Shown here piece after piece: positions 8,399-16,525 of a stretch of 39,974 bases of DNA. The translations under genes were made by a program, and so were the position numbers. This stretch comes from a virus, in IMG/VR virus record IMGVR_UViG_3300021419_000042, positions 1 through 39,974 of that record. The stretch is one strand, 5' to 3'. The stretch's first letter is position 1. Each line of letters opens with the position of its first letter. The notes under the pieces were generated by a model. That model was given only the letters and a program-made list of their open reading frames with translations. It searched no databases and was not told the DNA's origin.

Positions 8399-11300
8399 CA
8401 GGCAGCGCTCCCAACCAGACCATCAACATGCAGCACGCGCTCACCGCGCTGAGAACGGCTCCATACATCCTCTAGCACCTGCTCAGTGAGCACCTTGCCA
8501 TCAGCTGCCACAATCGTGAGTCGCAGATCCTGCCTGGAGCTCTGCACCACTTGCATCAGCTCAGTCACTGCGCTAACAAGCTGCTGAGATCCAGAGCCAG
8601 AAACTCGGCTCTCAATCTCTGCGCGAATGCGATCAGATCTCGCCGGCTCGATGATGATCTCACCTTGGTGAATGTTGGCCGGCATATCTTTCAGAACGCG
8701 ATCGGTACCAATATCGAAATCAGGCAAGCCAACACTCCTGGCAAAGTCCAGCACCTGTGCCTGATCCATGCCCAAGGCACCAGCTGCCTGACCACTGCCA
8801 ACACCATTGGCCACCGCCGCATTCACAAACTCTGTGATGATCTCTTGCTCCGTCTTGCCAGAGTTGAGCAGATCCTCCGCAAACTGCTGGATCTGCCAAT
8901 CTTCAACATCCGGATTGACAGCCGGCACTACCGGCACATCAATGCTGGCACCTGCACTGACTGCATGATTGATCACCTCAGCTTGATCCATGCCCAACGC
9001 ATCTGCGACTTGCTTACTACCAACACCATGAGCATTGGCCTGAGTCACAAACTCCTCGATGATCTCCTGCTCCGTCTTGCCAGAGTTAAGCAGCTCATCG
9101 GCGTAATCCTGAATCTGCTCATCAGTCACATGCGGATTTACGCTTGACTGATAATCAGCGACGGTACCCAAATTATTGTCGCCAAGATAATCATTGGCAG
9201 CAGCTGTAAGCGCAGGATCCTCAGCGATCTGATCAGCGATGAGATAAGAGGAAGCCCCCGCTGAAATCAGCATTTCAGCAACCTGGAAAAGAATCTTACC
9301 AAGCGAATCGGTCAAAAACTCAGGATGCAGTGAGAGACTCGTAATGGCCTCGATGGCAGCAGCCACACCGCTATTGCTGAGATCCACGGCATTGGGCAGC
9401 AGGCCCAGCGCGGCCACGATATCATCACGCAAGATACCCAGATCAGTGGCAATCTGGATGCTGGCCACAAGCTCAGCATCAAACAGCGTGGCCAGTTTCT
9501 CATAGATCTCATCAGGCAGATTTTCCAGAGTCTCATTGATATCGAACAAGATTGAGAGCTGATCCAGAGCAATGGAATTCTTGATAGAGATGAGCTCATC
9601 CTGCAACCCGTACAGCGCAGCGTGAAGCTCAGCCTGCGCCTCAGCCTCATCGAAGGGCTCAGGCTTAACGGCCAAGGCAAACTCATCACGCAGCGCCTCA
9701 ACACGCCCTGTGACTTGATCGAAGATGTCCACATAGGCATCACTGCCAGTCTTGTTGGATCTGGCTATGCGCAGGTATTCCTGCGCGGCCTGCTCGAAGC
9801 GTGCAAAATCTTCAGGGCTGTCACCAGCTGTCTGCGAGAGCTCATAGAATTGGCGCTTTGCCTCAGCTTCCTTTTCGGTTGCCGACAGCGGCGAAATATC
9901 GCTGATCATCAGCGAATCGATCAGCCTGGTTGCGCTCTCTGACAGCTGCAGCTGCATTTCATAGAACGCCATCTTTTCATCATGCAGCTGGCGCTCTAGG
10001 GCAATCTGCTCATTGTAATGATCAATCGCTGCCTGGCGCAGATCTGTGACCCTGCGAATGCGATCATCAATGGAGTCACCATAAATAGGATCCAGGCCGA
10101 GATCGGTATCGATTGCCGCCAACAAGGAATCGACCTGCGCACGCTGCTGGATGCCTCGAGCAATGGACGCCTCCAGCCGATCATAATTCGCCTCGAGGAT
10201 TTCAGCCTGTTCCACCTGCAGCCCTGTGTGCTCCTCAACAGCGTTGCCGAGGATCTCCATGGCTTGCTCGAATGACCCAGCCGCCAACGCGGCATCGATG
10301 AGCTCTTGATTAATGCCTGACACATGCGCAAGGAATTGGCGCGTGTAAGAATCGAACTGGTTAGTAATATCGTCTGTTCTACCACCCTGGCCGAGGAATG
10401 TTCCGTTTGTGCCATCGCGACCCTCAACACCGAGGCCTGCCAGCGTGGCTTGCGAGAGATCCACCTGGCCACCGAGCAAGGCAATCAGCTCGTCAAGAGA
10501 TCCATCAAGCGCACGGAACAGATCAATGACCGCTCTGGCTTCCTCTTTTGTACGGCGATCGGCAAAGCCAGTAGGCGCAAAGCCGCTGGCAAAAGGATCC
10601 ACAGAGAACAGACCATTAGGATTGGCGTTTGGCGTAGGCCCAACCAACATGCCGGCCATGGAATTCTTGAAGCCATCGGGATCGCTCCAAAAGTCATTGC
10701 TTGCCGCAAAGGCCAGGAGCGAACCAATGCCAAGCGTCCAGGGATTGGTGAGGAAATTCATCGCGCCAGAGGCTATGCCACTCGGCGCACCGGATGCGGC
10801 CAGCGTTGCAGGATTGGCCATGCTCGGCGCGACCCAGCCGCCTGTCGTGCCCAGGGTACCGAATCCAGCCGCGCCAGCTACCGCACCTGCAGCGCCTGAG
10901 ATTGCCTCCCAGGATCCAGCCAGGCCGAGAGCATCCATGGCATTGAAGCCACCGCCACCGGATCCCTGACCTCCATTGAATAGGAAGTTAGTGACACCGG
11001 CAGAGAGATTACCGGCAAAGCCGCTGACCAGACCACTCTCCAGAATGTCTATGAAATCCTCAAGCTCAACCTTGCCAGCCTTGATCGTATCGACAATGCC
11101 TGTTTCAAAGGCACGCTGAAAATTCTCAATCTGATTGGAGCGAATATCATCAAGCCGCTTGAGCTGCTCTTGCGTTTGCGCAATCACTTGCTCCTCACGA
11201 TGGCGCTCAATAGTCAGCCGACGAATCGCCTGGCGCTGCTCCTCAGTCGCTGCCGCACCTGCCTTTCTGATATTGTTCTCAATCTTCTGCTCAAGCGTGG

Positions 11301-12753
11301 TTTTGCCCAGCAGCAGATTCTCAAACTCCATCTGCTCAATCAGATCCTCAACAGCTGAGGCCTGCTGGCTTGTGACCTCAACACTTTCACCCTGGGCAGC
11401 GTTTGCCTCGAGCGTTGCCTCAGCCAGCTCCTCGGCTCTTGCTTTGACTTCCTCATACCACTGAGCCAGCTGCTCAGAGGGAGGCGGTGCGTTAAGTAGA
11501 TCCTGCAGCTCAGCACGCGCCTCAACCACACCCGCTTGCACATTTTGATTGAGAGCGATCAGATCCGCTGTGTCAACCTGGAAAGTATCAACATCCCGCG
11601 AAAAAGCGGCCAAGGAGTCAGAGGCAGAAAGAAGCTCTTTCTTGAAGGGCCCACCGAGTTTGGACATGCCAAACAGAATGGCCCCCCAACCGTCTGCGAT
11701 TAGGGCAAGGGATTTTTGGAAGGGATAGAGAGCAGTATTGATTACCTCAGCGACTGCCTCAGCATTGTTGGCCATCGCCTGGGTGCCAGTAGCACCAATC
11801 GACAGCCAGGCCAACTCAGTCTGCTTGAGGTAGATCTCCAACTGCTGAATGATATCCGCGACAAGGCCAATGCCATCAACGGCACCGGCAACAAAGTCAT
11901 CAACGGACACACCGACACCGCCGGCCTCAACAGCCGCATCATAAAAGCGAGAAGTTAGATCTGTAACGATAGGCGCCAGGCCTGCCGTGATCTGATTCGC
12001 GGTGCCCTTGAAAACAGACTGCGCTTTCTCCAGCCCGATATTGGCCTGGTTGACCTGCTCAGCGTCCACATCAGACAGCGCCACACCGAGTGCGATGGCT
12101 TCCTGCTCCATCGCATCCAGCTGATCAATGACATCAATCAGGCGTGTAGCATTATCGGATCCCAGCTGATCCAAGAACAGCAGCTTATCATTGCGATTGA
12201 GATCCTTGAGCTCATGACCAATGGCCTTGAGCAACTCATCAGGCGCGAGATCCTTAAACTCCTCGATGTCGAGATTGAGCGCCTCGAAGAAATCAGCGCC
12301 CTCGCCTGTGCCGATGCTGGCGAACTCACGCACGCGCACAGTGACATCACGGAGAACATCGCCATATTCCTGCATTTCAACGCCGGCCAGCTTAGCCATG
12401 TGCGCTTGCGCTTGGAAAGACTGTGAGCTCACACCGAGCTGCTGCGCGGTGCGCACCGATTCGGCAATGGCTTTCGTGTTAATCGTGACCAGGGCAGTCA
12501 AGGCGCCGGTAAATACCCCCGCTGCCTTAGCCGCAATATCAAAACCGCGCTTGGCAAGATTGCCAAAGCTGAGAGTGTCTTTCCCGGCTTTCTTCTGAGC
12601 GTTGCCGTACTTCTTGGCCTTGTCAGCGCCACGCTCTTGCTCCAGGTTTAGCTTCTTGACTTCCTCGCCAGTGGCCTGAATTACCTTGATGCCACCTTTA
12701 TCGGTGCCCGTGATGACAATCGCGGTTTCAAATTCGGAACGTCTATTTGGCAT
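8398..12753 (-). CDS. Tail tape measure protein
   Basis: This 1451-residue protein is the longest in the window and follows the two tail chaperones. It is mostly helical, with coiled-coil stretches (about 410-560 and 900-1010), a hydrophobic Gly/Ala segment near 590-690, and a C-terminal sequence MPANIHQGEIIIEPARSD typical of tape measures. The tape length sets tail length. At 853 residues lambda gpH gives a 135-nm tail, so about 215-230 nm is expected here if all of it counts. Two repeats of about 67 residues lie at about 1205-1344. The start ATG follows an intrinsic terminator by 12 bases. Confidence 0.92.
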   Translation of the reverse strand: MPNRRSEFETAIVITGTDKGGIKVIQATGEEVKKLNLEQERGADKAKKYGNAQKKAGKDTLSFGNLAKRGFDIAAKAAGVFTGALTALVTINTKAIAESVRTAQQLGVSSQSFQAQAHMAKLAGVEMQEYGDVLRDVTVRVREFASIGTGEGADFFEALNLDIEEFKDLAPDELLKAIGHELKDLNRNDKLLFLDQLGSDNATRLIDVIDQLDAMEQEAIALGVALSDVDAEQVNQANIGLEKAQSVFKGTANQITAGLAPIVTDLTSRFYDAAVEAGGVGVSVDDFVAGAVDGIGLVADIIQQLEIYLKQTELAWLSIGATGTQAMANNAEAVAEVINTALYPFQKSLALIADGWGAILFGMSKLGGPFKKELLSASDSLAAFSRDVDTFQVDTADLIALNQNVQAGVVEARAELQDLLNAPPPSEQLAQWYEEVKARAEELAEATLEANAAQGESVEVTSQQASAVEDLIEQMEFENLLLGKTTLEQKIENNIRKAGAAATEEQRQAIRRLTIERHREEQVIAQTQEQLKRLDDIRSNQIENFQRAFETGIVDTIKAGKVELEDFIDILESGLVSGFAGNLSAGVTNFLFNGGQGSGGGGFNAMDALGLAGSWEAISGAAGAVAGAAGFGTLGTTGGWVAPSMANPATLAASGAPSGIASGAMNFLTNPWTLGIGSLLAFAASNDFWSDPDGFKNSMAGMLVGPTPNANPNGLFSVDPFASGFAPTGFADRRTKEEARAVIDLFRALDGSLDELIALLGGQVDLSQATLAGLGVEGRDGTNGTFLGQGGRTDDITNQFDSYTRQFLAHVSGINQELIDAALAAGSFEQAMEILGNAVEEHTGLQVEQAEILEANYDRLEASIARGIQQRAQVDSLLAAIDTDLGLDPIYGDSIDDRIRRVTDLRQAAIDHYNEQIALERQLHDEKMAFYEMQLQLSESATRLIDSLMISDISPLSATEKEAEAKRQFYELSQTAGDSPEDFARFEQAAQEYLRIARSNKTGSDAYVDIFDQVTGRVEALRDEFALAVKPEPFDEAEAQAELHAALYGLQDELISIKNSIALDQLSILFDINETLENLPDEIYEKLATLFDAELVASIQIATDLGILRDDIVAALGLLPNAVDLSNSGVAAAIEAITSLSLHPEFLTDSLGKILFQVAEMLISAGASSYLIADQIAEDPALTAAANDYLGDNNLGTVADYQSSVNPHVTDEQIQDYADELLNSGKTEQEIIEEFVTQANAHGVGSKQVADALGMDQAEVINHAVSAGASIDVPVVPAVNPDVEDWQIQQFAEDLLNSGKTEQEIITEFVNAAVANGVGSGQAAGALGMDQAQVLDFARSVGLPDFDIGTDRVLKDMPANIHQGEIIIEPARSDRIRAEIESRVSGSGSQQLVSAVTELMQVVQSSRQDLRLTIVAADGKVLTEQVLEDVWSRSQRGERVLHVDGLVGSAA
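8720..9141 (-). repeat. Tandem about 67-residue repeat in the tape measure
   Basis: Two similar helical blocks sit at about residues 1205-1270 and 1278-1344 of the tape measure protein. Each starts with Asn-Pro and shares the core LLNSGKTEQEII, then a Gly-Val-Gly-Ser turn and an Ala-Leu-Gly-Met-Asp-Gln-Ala block. The matching DNA is visibly repeated with silent and substitution differences, so the duplication is not recent. Protein-level repeats near the C-terminal end could be a hub-contact or length module. Confidence 0.7.
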
Positions 12754-12764
12754 CTTTAAAACTC

Positions 12765-12789
12765 AAAAAAAAGCCCTGCAGCGCAGGGC
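12765..12789 (-). terminator. Leftward terminator inside the late operon
   Basis: A 7-bp GC stem (GCCCTGC at 12773-12779, GCAGGGC at 12783-12789) with a 3-base loop is followed, on the minus strand, by eight Ts (12772 down to 12765). It sits between the tail chaperone gene and the tape measure gene, both leftward, so some or all transcripts would stop here unless RNA polymerase is antiterminated. Confidence 0.8.
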
Positions 12790-12808
12790 AAATTCTCTCT
12801 CAAGGGTT

Positions 12809-13162
12809 TCAGCGTTTATTGACCACATCCAAGAAGCCAATCTCAATTTGTTGCAGCCTTTTCAGGCAGTCGAGCTCATCCGGCTGCTCAACACCCAGCG
12901 AACTCATCACTTTATAAGCGGCGTTATAGTCCAGGCCCACATAGCCGGAAAAGGATGTGCGCCACTGCGTTTGGACTAGCTGGAAAATACGGAAAGCCTG
13001 GTGATTATCCAGGAGCACCTCAAACTCATTCAGATCGCTCTGAACCATCCAGGAGGGCAAGCAATCTATTGTGGCGCCAAAGGCCTCAATAGATTGCTGC
13101 AGATGCTTGTCAATTCTCCTGGTGTCTTTTGCCCCGCCTTTGGCGAAGTGCTCACCGATCAA
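12809..13162 (-). CDS. Tail assembly chaperone downstream frame (gpT-like, DUF1799-like)
   Basis: The 117-residue frame resembles DUF1799-type tail assembly proteins: its middle has FEVLLDNHQAFRIFQLVQTQWRTS followed by GLDYNAAYKV. It lies in the lambda gpT position, just before the tape measure. There is no ATG; the only early start is TTG at 13162, overlapping the upstream TGA in TTGA without a good ribosome site. It is in the -1 frame of the upstream gene, which carries a slippery heptamer 21 bases before this TTG. The main product is therefore probably a fusion of 220 residues made by frameshifting, as in lambda G-GT. Confidence 0.8.
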   Translation of the reverse strand: MIGEHFAKGGAKDTRRIDKHLQQSIEAFGATIDCLPSWMVQSDLNEFEVLLDNHQAFRIFQLVQTQWRTSFSGYVGLDYNAAYKVMSSLGVEQPDELDCLKRLQQIEIGFLDVVNKR

Positions 13163-13470
13163 CCGAAGCTGCTGGGCTGGTTCTTTTTTACTACTTGCTC
13201 ACGATATGTTTTTGTAATCGCCGCCCTGGTGTCAGGTCGAGTGAGCAGGATCTCTAGCGCCTGCTCCTCTGTGACACCATCATCCAGTTTAGGCAAATCA
13301 GTAGCACCCACCAAGGCCTCCCTGGGCAAATCAAATTCCTTTTTCTTCGCATCCTCCTGATTGAGAATTTTGAACTCGCCGGTGAATGTCCATTCAACGA
13401 CTTGATCCTCATAAGGAGTGAGCACAGTTACCTTGGCCTTGAAGTTATTGTTGGCTTTAAGCGTGAACAT
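13159..13470 (-). CDS. Tail assembly chaperone (gpG-like)
   Basis: The 103-residue protein lies between the tail tube protein and the tape measure and begins MFTLKANNNFKAKVTVLTPYED, as many tail assembly chaperones do (an N-terminal beta-strand region followed by a helical Asp/Glu-rich half). It ends with a Lys-Lys codon pair at AAA AAG, part of the frameshift site. Unshifted translation yields 103 residues; the shifted product reads 96 residues of this protein and then 124 residues in the -1 frame. In lambda, G and GT chaperone the tape measure while tube proteins assemble. The role is inferred from position and layout. Confidence 0.8.
   Translation of the reverse strand: MFTLKANNNFKAKVTVLTPYEDQVVEWTFTGEFKILNQEDAKKKEFDLPREALVGATDLPKLDDGVTEEQALEILLTRPDTRAAITKTYREQVVKKNQPSSFG
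13183..13189 (-). other. Programmed -1 frameshift slippery heptamer
   Basis: On the minus strand the sequence A AAA AAG sits in exact X XXY YYZ phase: codons GTA (13191-13189), AAA (13188-13186), AAG (13185-13183). A one-base back-slip continues GAA CCA GCC and enters the downstream chaperone frame with no stop. A hairpin-capable segment follows: AACC at 13182-13179 can pair with GGTT at 13165-13162, with an inner AGC/GCT pair. The same heptamer drives frameshifting in E. coli dnaX. Confidence 0.85.
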
Positions 13471-13516
13471 CGAATTATTCCTATTAGTTGGTTAGTGGGG
13501 AGTGAGTCGATCCGGA

Positions 13517-14437
13517 TTAGGTTTGAGTCAGTAAGATCTCATCATCACCAGCATCGGAATTGGGCAGGAACTTGACCTGCATTCCAATCTGAACAGTCTG
13601 CTCAGATTCGGAGATAGTTGGACTGCCCAGCGGCTGTACTGCCGGCGCAGTCAGGGTATTGATGTTGCCGGCAGTCGAACCAATGGCCAGACTCAGAGCG
13701 CCGGTAGTGTGATTACGGATGTCAGCCAGGAAATCATGCTGTGCAATCAGAGGCAGATCGATTGTGAGATTGCCCGTCACCTTGCGATTCTTGAGATAGA
13801 CACCGATATCATTGGGCTTGTTGCGGCGCACAATTTCCCAACCGTAATTAACCGTCAGCGATTGAAAAACAGCGGCATAGCCAAAGAAGGTGAATGCACT
13901 GGTGTCACCGTTCACAGGAACTGGCTCGAGGAATCCGCTAAGATCCATATCAGGCGTAGGCTCATCGAGCGGCAACACCGGAATACCCCAAAGAGTCAGC
14001 TGAGCCATCAAGTGGCCCTCAGCGTTCACACTGTAGCTGACATTGCCACGCGCACCCACCATGCTGAACTTCATGCCATCAATCGTGTAAGCCGCAGTGA
14101 TCGAATCATGATTGATAGAGGCCGGTGCAATCTGCGTATCAACGCCAGGATCCTCCGTGATGGCGTTACCACAAGCCAACAACAGATCCTGGTACAGCGG
14201 CGCAGTGCCGGCAGTACCCGAGCCAGTCACATCGATTTCCAAGCCGAGGCGCATCCAGGAGGCAGTGATCAGTGATTTCTGCGCACCATAAACAGATTGC
14301 TGCTTATCCAGCTCACGCAGGTTTGAATCAAGCGGCGCAAAGTCAGTGACCTTTGCATACATGGCCTGAGTCAGCACAGCAGCCTGGCCATAGGTGGTTT
14401 CTTTGCCGGCATAGAGTGCCGTTAGTCTTGGATCCAT
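13517..14437 (-). CDS. Major tail tube protein
   Basis: The 306-residue protein sits in the lambda gpV position and is composed of beta-strands typical of phage tube proteins. Its N-terminus (LYAGKETTYGQAAVLT) and the phrase YAAVFQSLTVNYGWEIVRR match the general pattern of large siphovirus tube proteins. It has no transmembrane segment. It is separated by 46 bases from the downstream chaperone and by 68 bases from the preceding small gene. It should be the most abundant tail protein. The role is inferred from gene order and fold-like composition. Confidence 0.82.
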   Translation of the reverse strand: MDPRLTALYAGKETTYGQAAVLTQAMYAKVTDFAPLDSNLRELDKQQSVYGAQKSLITASWMRLGLEIDVTGSGTAGTAPLYQDLLLACGNAITEDPGVDTQIAPASINHDSITAAYTIDGMKFSMVGARGNVSYSVNAEGHLMAQLTLWGIPVLPLDEPTPDMDLSGFLEPVPVNGDTSAFTFFGYAAVFQSLTVNYGWEIVRRNKPNDIGVYLKNRKVTGNLTIDLPLIAQHDFLADIRNHTTGALSLAIGSTAGNINTLTAPAVQPLGSPTISESEQTVQIGMQVKFLPNSDAGDDEILLTQT

Positions 14438-14505
14438 TTTGATCTCCAGTAAGTGTCAATAAATGGTTAGATGATTAGCGTGCTATCGGGAAGCTGAGCC
14501 AGACC

Positions 14506-14736
14506 CTAGCTCTGTTTCTTGCTGCTTTTTGCTGCCGAGCCCTCGCTGGCACTCTGATCAGCAGGCTTGGCAGCGCTTGCTGGTTTAGCAGGCTGAGCAC
14601 GCTTGCCAGATGCCAGACTTTTGCTCTCCGGATCCACTGCGCGGTTCTGTCGATCCCGGCGCACTGGCTGGGTATTGGAAACCTGCTTGTTCTTGCCGCC
14701 TTCTGTTTTCTGATACTTGCCGCCTGATCGAGGCAT
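14506..14736 (-). CDS. Small basic Lys/Ala/Ser-rich protein
   Basis: This 76-residue protein is highly charged and low in complexity: an N-terminal Lys/Gly/Arg-rich region, then repeats of AKPA and AKS types, ending in Lys-Lys-Gln-Ser. There are no Cys or Trp residues and almost no hydrophobic core, so it is probably disordered. It lies between the tail terminator and tube genes in the late operon. I recognise no family. It could be a DNA- or capsid-associated accessory or an accessory of tail assembly; nothing in the sequence decides. Confidence 0.5.
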   Translation of the reverse strand: MPRSGGKYQKTEGGKNKQVSNTQPVRRDRQNRAVDPESKSLASGKRAQPAKPASAAKPADQSASEGSAAKSSKKQS

Positions 14737-14762
14737 GATATTTCTCCTTGCTTAATGACTGG

Positions 14763-15170
14763 TTACGCGAAAACCTGATTACACTTTGATTCCGAGCTCA
14801 GCTCGATTCGCCTAGAGGTATAGTCACCCTCCAGATCCACAGTGGCCGACTTCACCGCCTCGAGCGGGTAATCTTGCTCACTCTTTTTCAATCCCTGCAC
14901 TTTCTGAACTAGCTGCCGCTCCAGCGTTTGAGCCTGATCAGTGCGACAATGCAGCACCATGACAATGCGCTGATCTGCGATCTGTCTAACCTTCATATTA
15001 CGGTCACTTGCGGAATACTCACAGGCGCCGTTATAGAGCAACACTGAAGGCAGGTTCATTGGCTCATTCAGCTTGGAGGCCTCGACCTCAGCCTCATAAC
15101 CAATGATCACCGACTTGATTACTTGATCATCCACAAGCTCAAGCAGTGCCGTTTTGATCACATTGATCAT
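14763..15170 (-). CDS. Tail terminator-like protein (gpU position)
   Basis: The 135-residue protein sits in the lambda gpU position, between the Z-like protein and the tube protein. It starts with a helix (INVIKTALLELVD), followed by strands that include DQRIVMVLHCRTDQAQ, a layout like tail terminators, which stop tube growth and join tail to head. Its ATG overlaps the stop of the upstream gene by 4 bases (ATGA), so the two are probably coupled. The assignment rests on order and general fold pattern; identity at the sequence level is not obvious. Confidence 0.65.
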   Translation of the reverse strand: MINVIKTALLELVDDQVIKSVIIGYEAEVEASKLNEPMNLPSVLLYNGACEYSASDRNMKVRQIADQRIVMVLHCRTDQAQTLERQLVQKVQGLKKSEQDYPLEAVKSATVDLEGDYTSRRIELSSESKCNQVFA

Positions 15171-15790
15171 TTCGATTTTCTCAAGTAGTGGCGCAACGCC
15201 CGATCAAACTCGATGTCATACTCACGCTCAATGAATTGCTGATAATTCTCCTGCGCACCAGCACCCTCTGCACTCAAGACCATCTCAGGAATCGATAGCG
15301 ATTTGAGAGATCTGAGCTTGTTTCGCTCTTTGCCCACACGGTAAAAAATGTGCTCATTACCATTGGCGCCAGTGGCGATGAATCCAGACTTGGACTCAAC
15401 GCGCTTTCTGCCGCCATCTTTGCGCACCTGCACTGTGACAGCCTGGCGCTTGTTGCCCCAGGGCCTGCCCTTCTGATTGCCTCTTGGCTTTCTGGCAATC
15501 GAGATCTGCTTGGATCTGGCGCGGAAATTTATGAGGCCAACTCGAGGGCCTCTGTAGCGAAGCTCAGCTACCGGATTGCTGCGACTTGCACGACGCAGCG
15601 CCACGCGCTTGCTTACTGCCTTGGCAGCAACTGTGTAGCGTGCGCGAATGGATTTGGAGATAAATGTGCGTGCTTTTTGCGTGGCCTTGTTGGCGCCGGC
15701 GACATTCGCCTTGGCCACCACAGCCGGATTGAATCGCTCCATGAGCTTATCCAAATCCTTGACGCGATAGCTAAACACTTTGCTTCTCAC
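15167..15790 (-). CDS. Minor tail protein Z-like (gpZ)
   Basis: The 207-residue, strongly basic protein resembles the prophage minor tail protein Z family. It has an N-terminal helical region and the typical tail-completion phrase YRVGKERNKLRSLKSLSIPEMV near residue 150-172, before a helix rich in acidic residues. In lambda, Z is needed for correct tail-head joining. It overlaps the upstream FII-like gene by 20 bases and the downstream terminator gene by 4 bases, so the three are translated as a block. Confidence 0.82.
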   Translation of the reverse strand: MRSKVFSYRVKDLDKLMERFNPAVVAKANVAGANKATQKARTFISKSIRARYTVAAKAVSKRVALRRASRSNPVAELRYRGPRVGLINFRARSKQISIARKPRGNQKGRPWGNKRQAVTVQVRKDGGRKRVESKSGFIATGANGNEHIFYRVGKERNKLRSLKSLSIPEMVLSAEGAGAQENYQQFIEREYDIEFDRALRHYLRKSK

Positions 15791-16082
15791 CCACTGCCAA
15801 CAGAACGGTCACATGATTATCTGTGAGCACCGTTTTGCTGACCCATTCCGTATCATCTTCTCGAGTGAATATCGCTGCCTTGGTCATGCCTACCACATCA
15901 GGTTTTACAGCACGCAGCGTGGTGGTTTTCATAACCAGCCCACCCTCTGGATCATGGATCTCCACAGAGTGCGCGATACGCACCCAAATGGATTTGCTGA
16001 CACCGCCAGCATCCGTGTAAGTAACAAGCTCACCCGCGCACTCGAGAGCGTCACGGGCGGCTTGTATTTGCTCTGCGTTCAT
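15771..16082 (-). CDS. Head-tail connector (gpFII-like)
   Basis: The 103-residue protein is in the lambda FII position. It is small and beta-rich, with the sequence SIWVRIAHSVEIHDPEGGLVMKTTTLRAVKPDV, suitable for a compact barrel like FII, which forms the platform between the portal/gpW and the tail. The start ATG lies 11 bases after the stop of the repeat-containing gene. Family identity cannot be confirmed here, but position and size both fit. Confidence 0.65.
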   Translation of the reverse strand: MNAEQIQAARDALECAGELVTYTDAGGVSKSIWVRIAHSVEIHDPEGGLVMKTTTLRAVKPDVVGMTKAAIFTREDDTEWVSKTVLTDNHVTVLLAVGEKQSV

Positions 16083-16093
16083 TGCGGCGTCAG

Positions 16094-16435
16094 TTACTCT
16101 GCGCCTTCACCGTTGCCGGCGCCTTCACCCTCGCCGGTACCTTCGCCGGCGCCTTCACCCTCGCCGGTACCTTCGCCGGCGCCTTCACCCTCGCCGGTAC
16201 CTTCGCCGGCGCCTTCACCTTCGCCGGTACCTTCGCCAGCACCGTTGCCAGCATCATCAGGATCCGATTCAGTAGCAGGCTTCACATAAGGCGTTATGAA
16301 ACCCTTGAATTCTTTGGCTTGCGCAGCAGTCAGCTCCTCAACGCTGTCTGCAGCAAAAACCTCTTTCTTGCCATCTTTGCTCTTTGTTTCCACGCGTCGC
16401 GTGAAACGGTAAGGCTTCTTCTTTGTAGCTGCCAT
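16094..16435 (-). CDS. FI-position protein with Gly/Glu decapeptide repeats
   Basis: The 113-residue protein lies between the capsid protein and FII, where lambda has FI (a packaging helper). Residues 1-56 are basic then mixed, including VEELTAAQAKEFKGF, resembling a small folded head domain. Residues about 60-113 are a low-complexity tail built from four copies of GAGEGTGEGE and flanking partial copies. A GGAG ribosome site precedes the ATG. Its acidic, flexible tail could act as a DNA-free packaging or capsid-surface element. The role is inferred from position; no catalytic feature is seen. Confidence 0.6.
   Translation of the reverse strand: MAATKKKPYRFTRRVETKSKDGKKEVFAADSVEELTAAQAKEFKGFITPYVKPATESDPDDAGNGAGEGTGEGEGAGEGTGEGEGAGEGTGEGEGAGEGTGEGEGAGNGEGAE
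16111..16230 (-). repeat. 30-bp tandem repeat encoding the decapeptide
   Basis: Four 30-base units run from 16111 to 16230. The units at 16141-16170 and 16171-16200 are identical, the unit at 16201-16230 has one change, and the unit at 16111-16140 has a few more; a partial unit follows. Each unit encodes one Gly/Glu decapeptide, and the unit length keeps the frame. Confidence 0.95.
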
Positions 16436-16450
16436 TGGGGTAGTCTCCAG

Positions 16451-16492
16451 AAAAAAAAGGCCTGACCCTCTTGTGTGAGAGCCAGGCCTTTT
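16451..16492 (-). terminator. Leftward terminator after the capsid gene
   Basis: A perfect 10-bp stem (AAAAGGCCTG at 16455-16464, CAGGCCTTTT at 16483-16492) is followed by eight Ts on the minus strand (16458 down to 16451). Inner pairing extends the hairpin. It lies 33 bases after the stop of the major capsid gene and before the FI-position gene, so it probably lowers expression of the tail module relative to the capsid, or requires antitermination. Confidence 0.85.
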
Positions 16493-16525
16493 GGTTAGTG
16501 AATTGTCAGCTATGACTTAGCTGTA

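Noticed and set aside
9996-10484. Long open frames antisense or alternate to the tape measure gene.
   Set aside because: They lack ribosome sites and known motifs and lie inside a strong gene; they are by-products of codon use.
16111-16230. 30-bp repeats as a CRISPR-like array.
   Set aside because: There are no spacers; units are contiguous and encode a decapeptide in frame.
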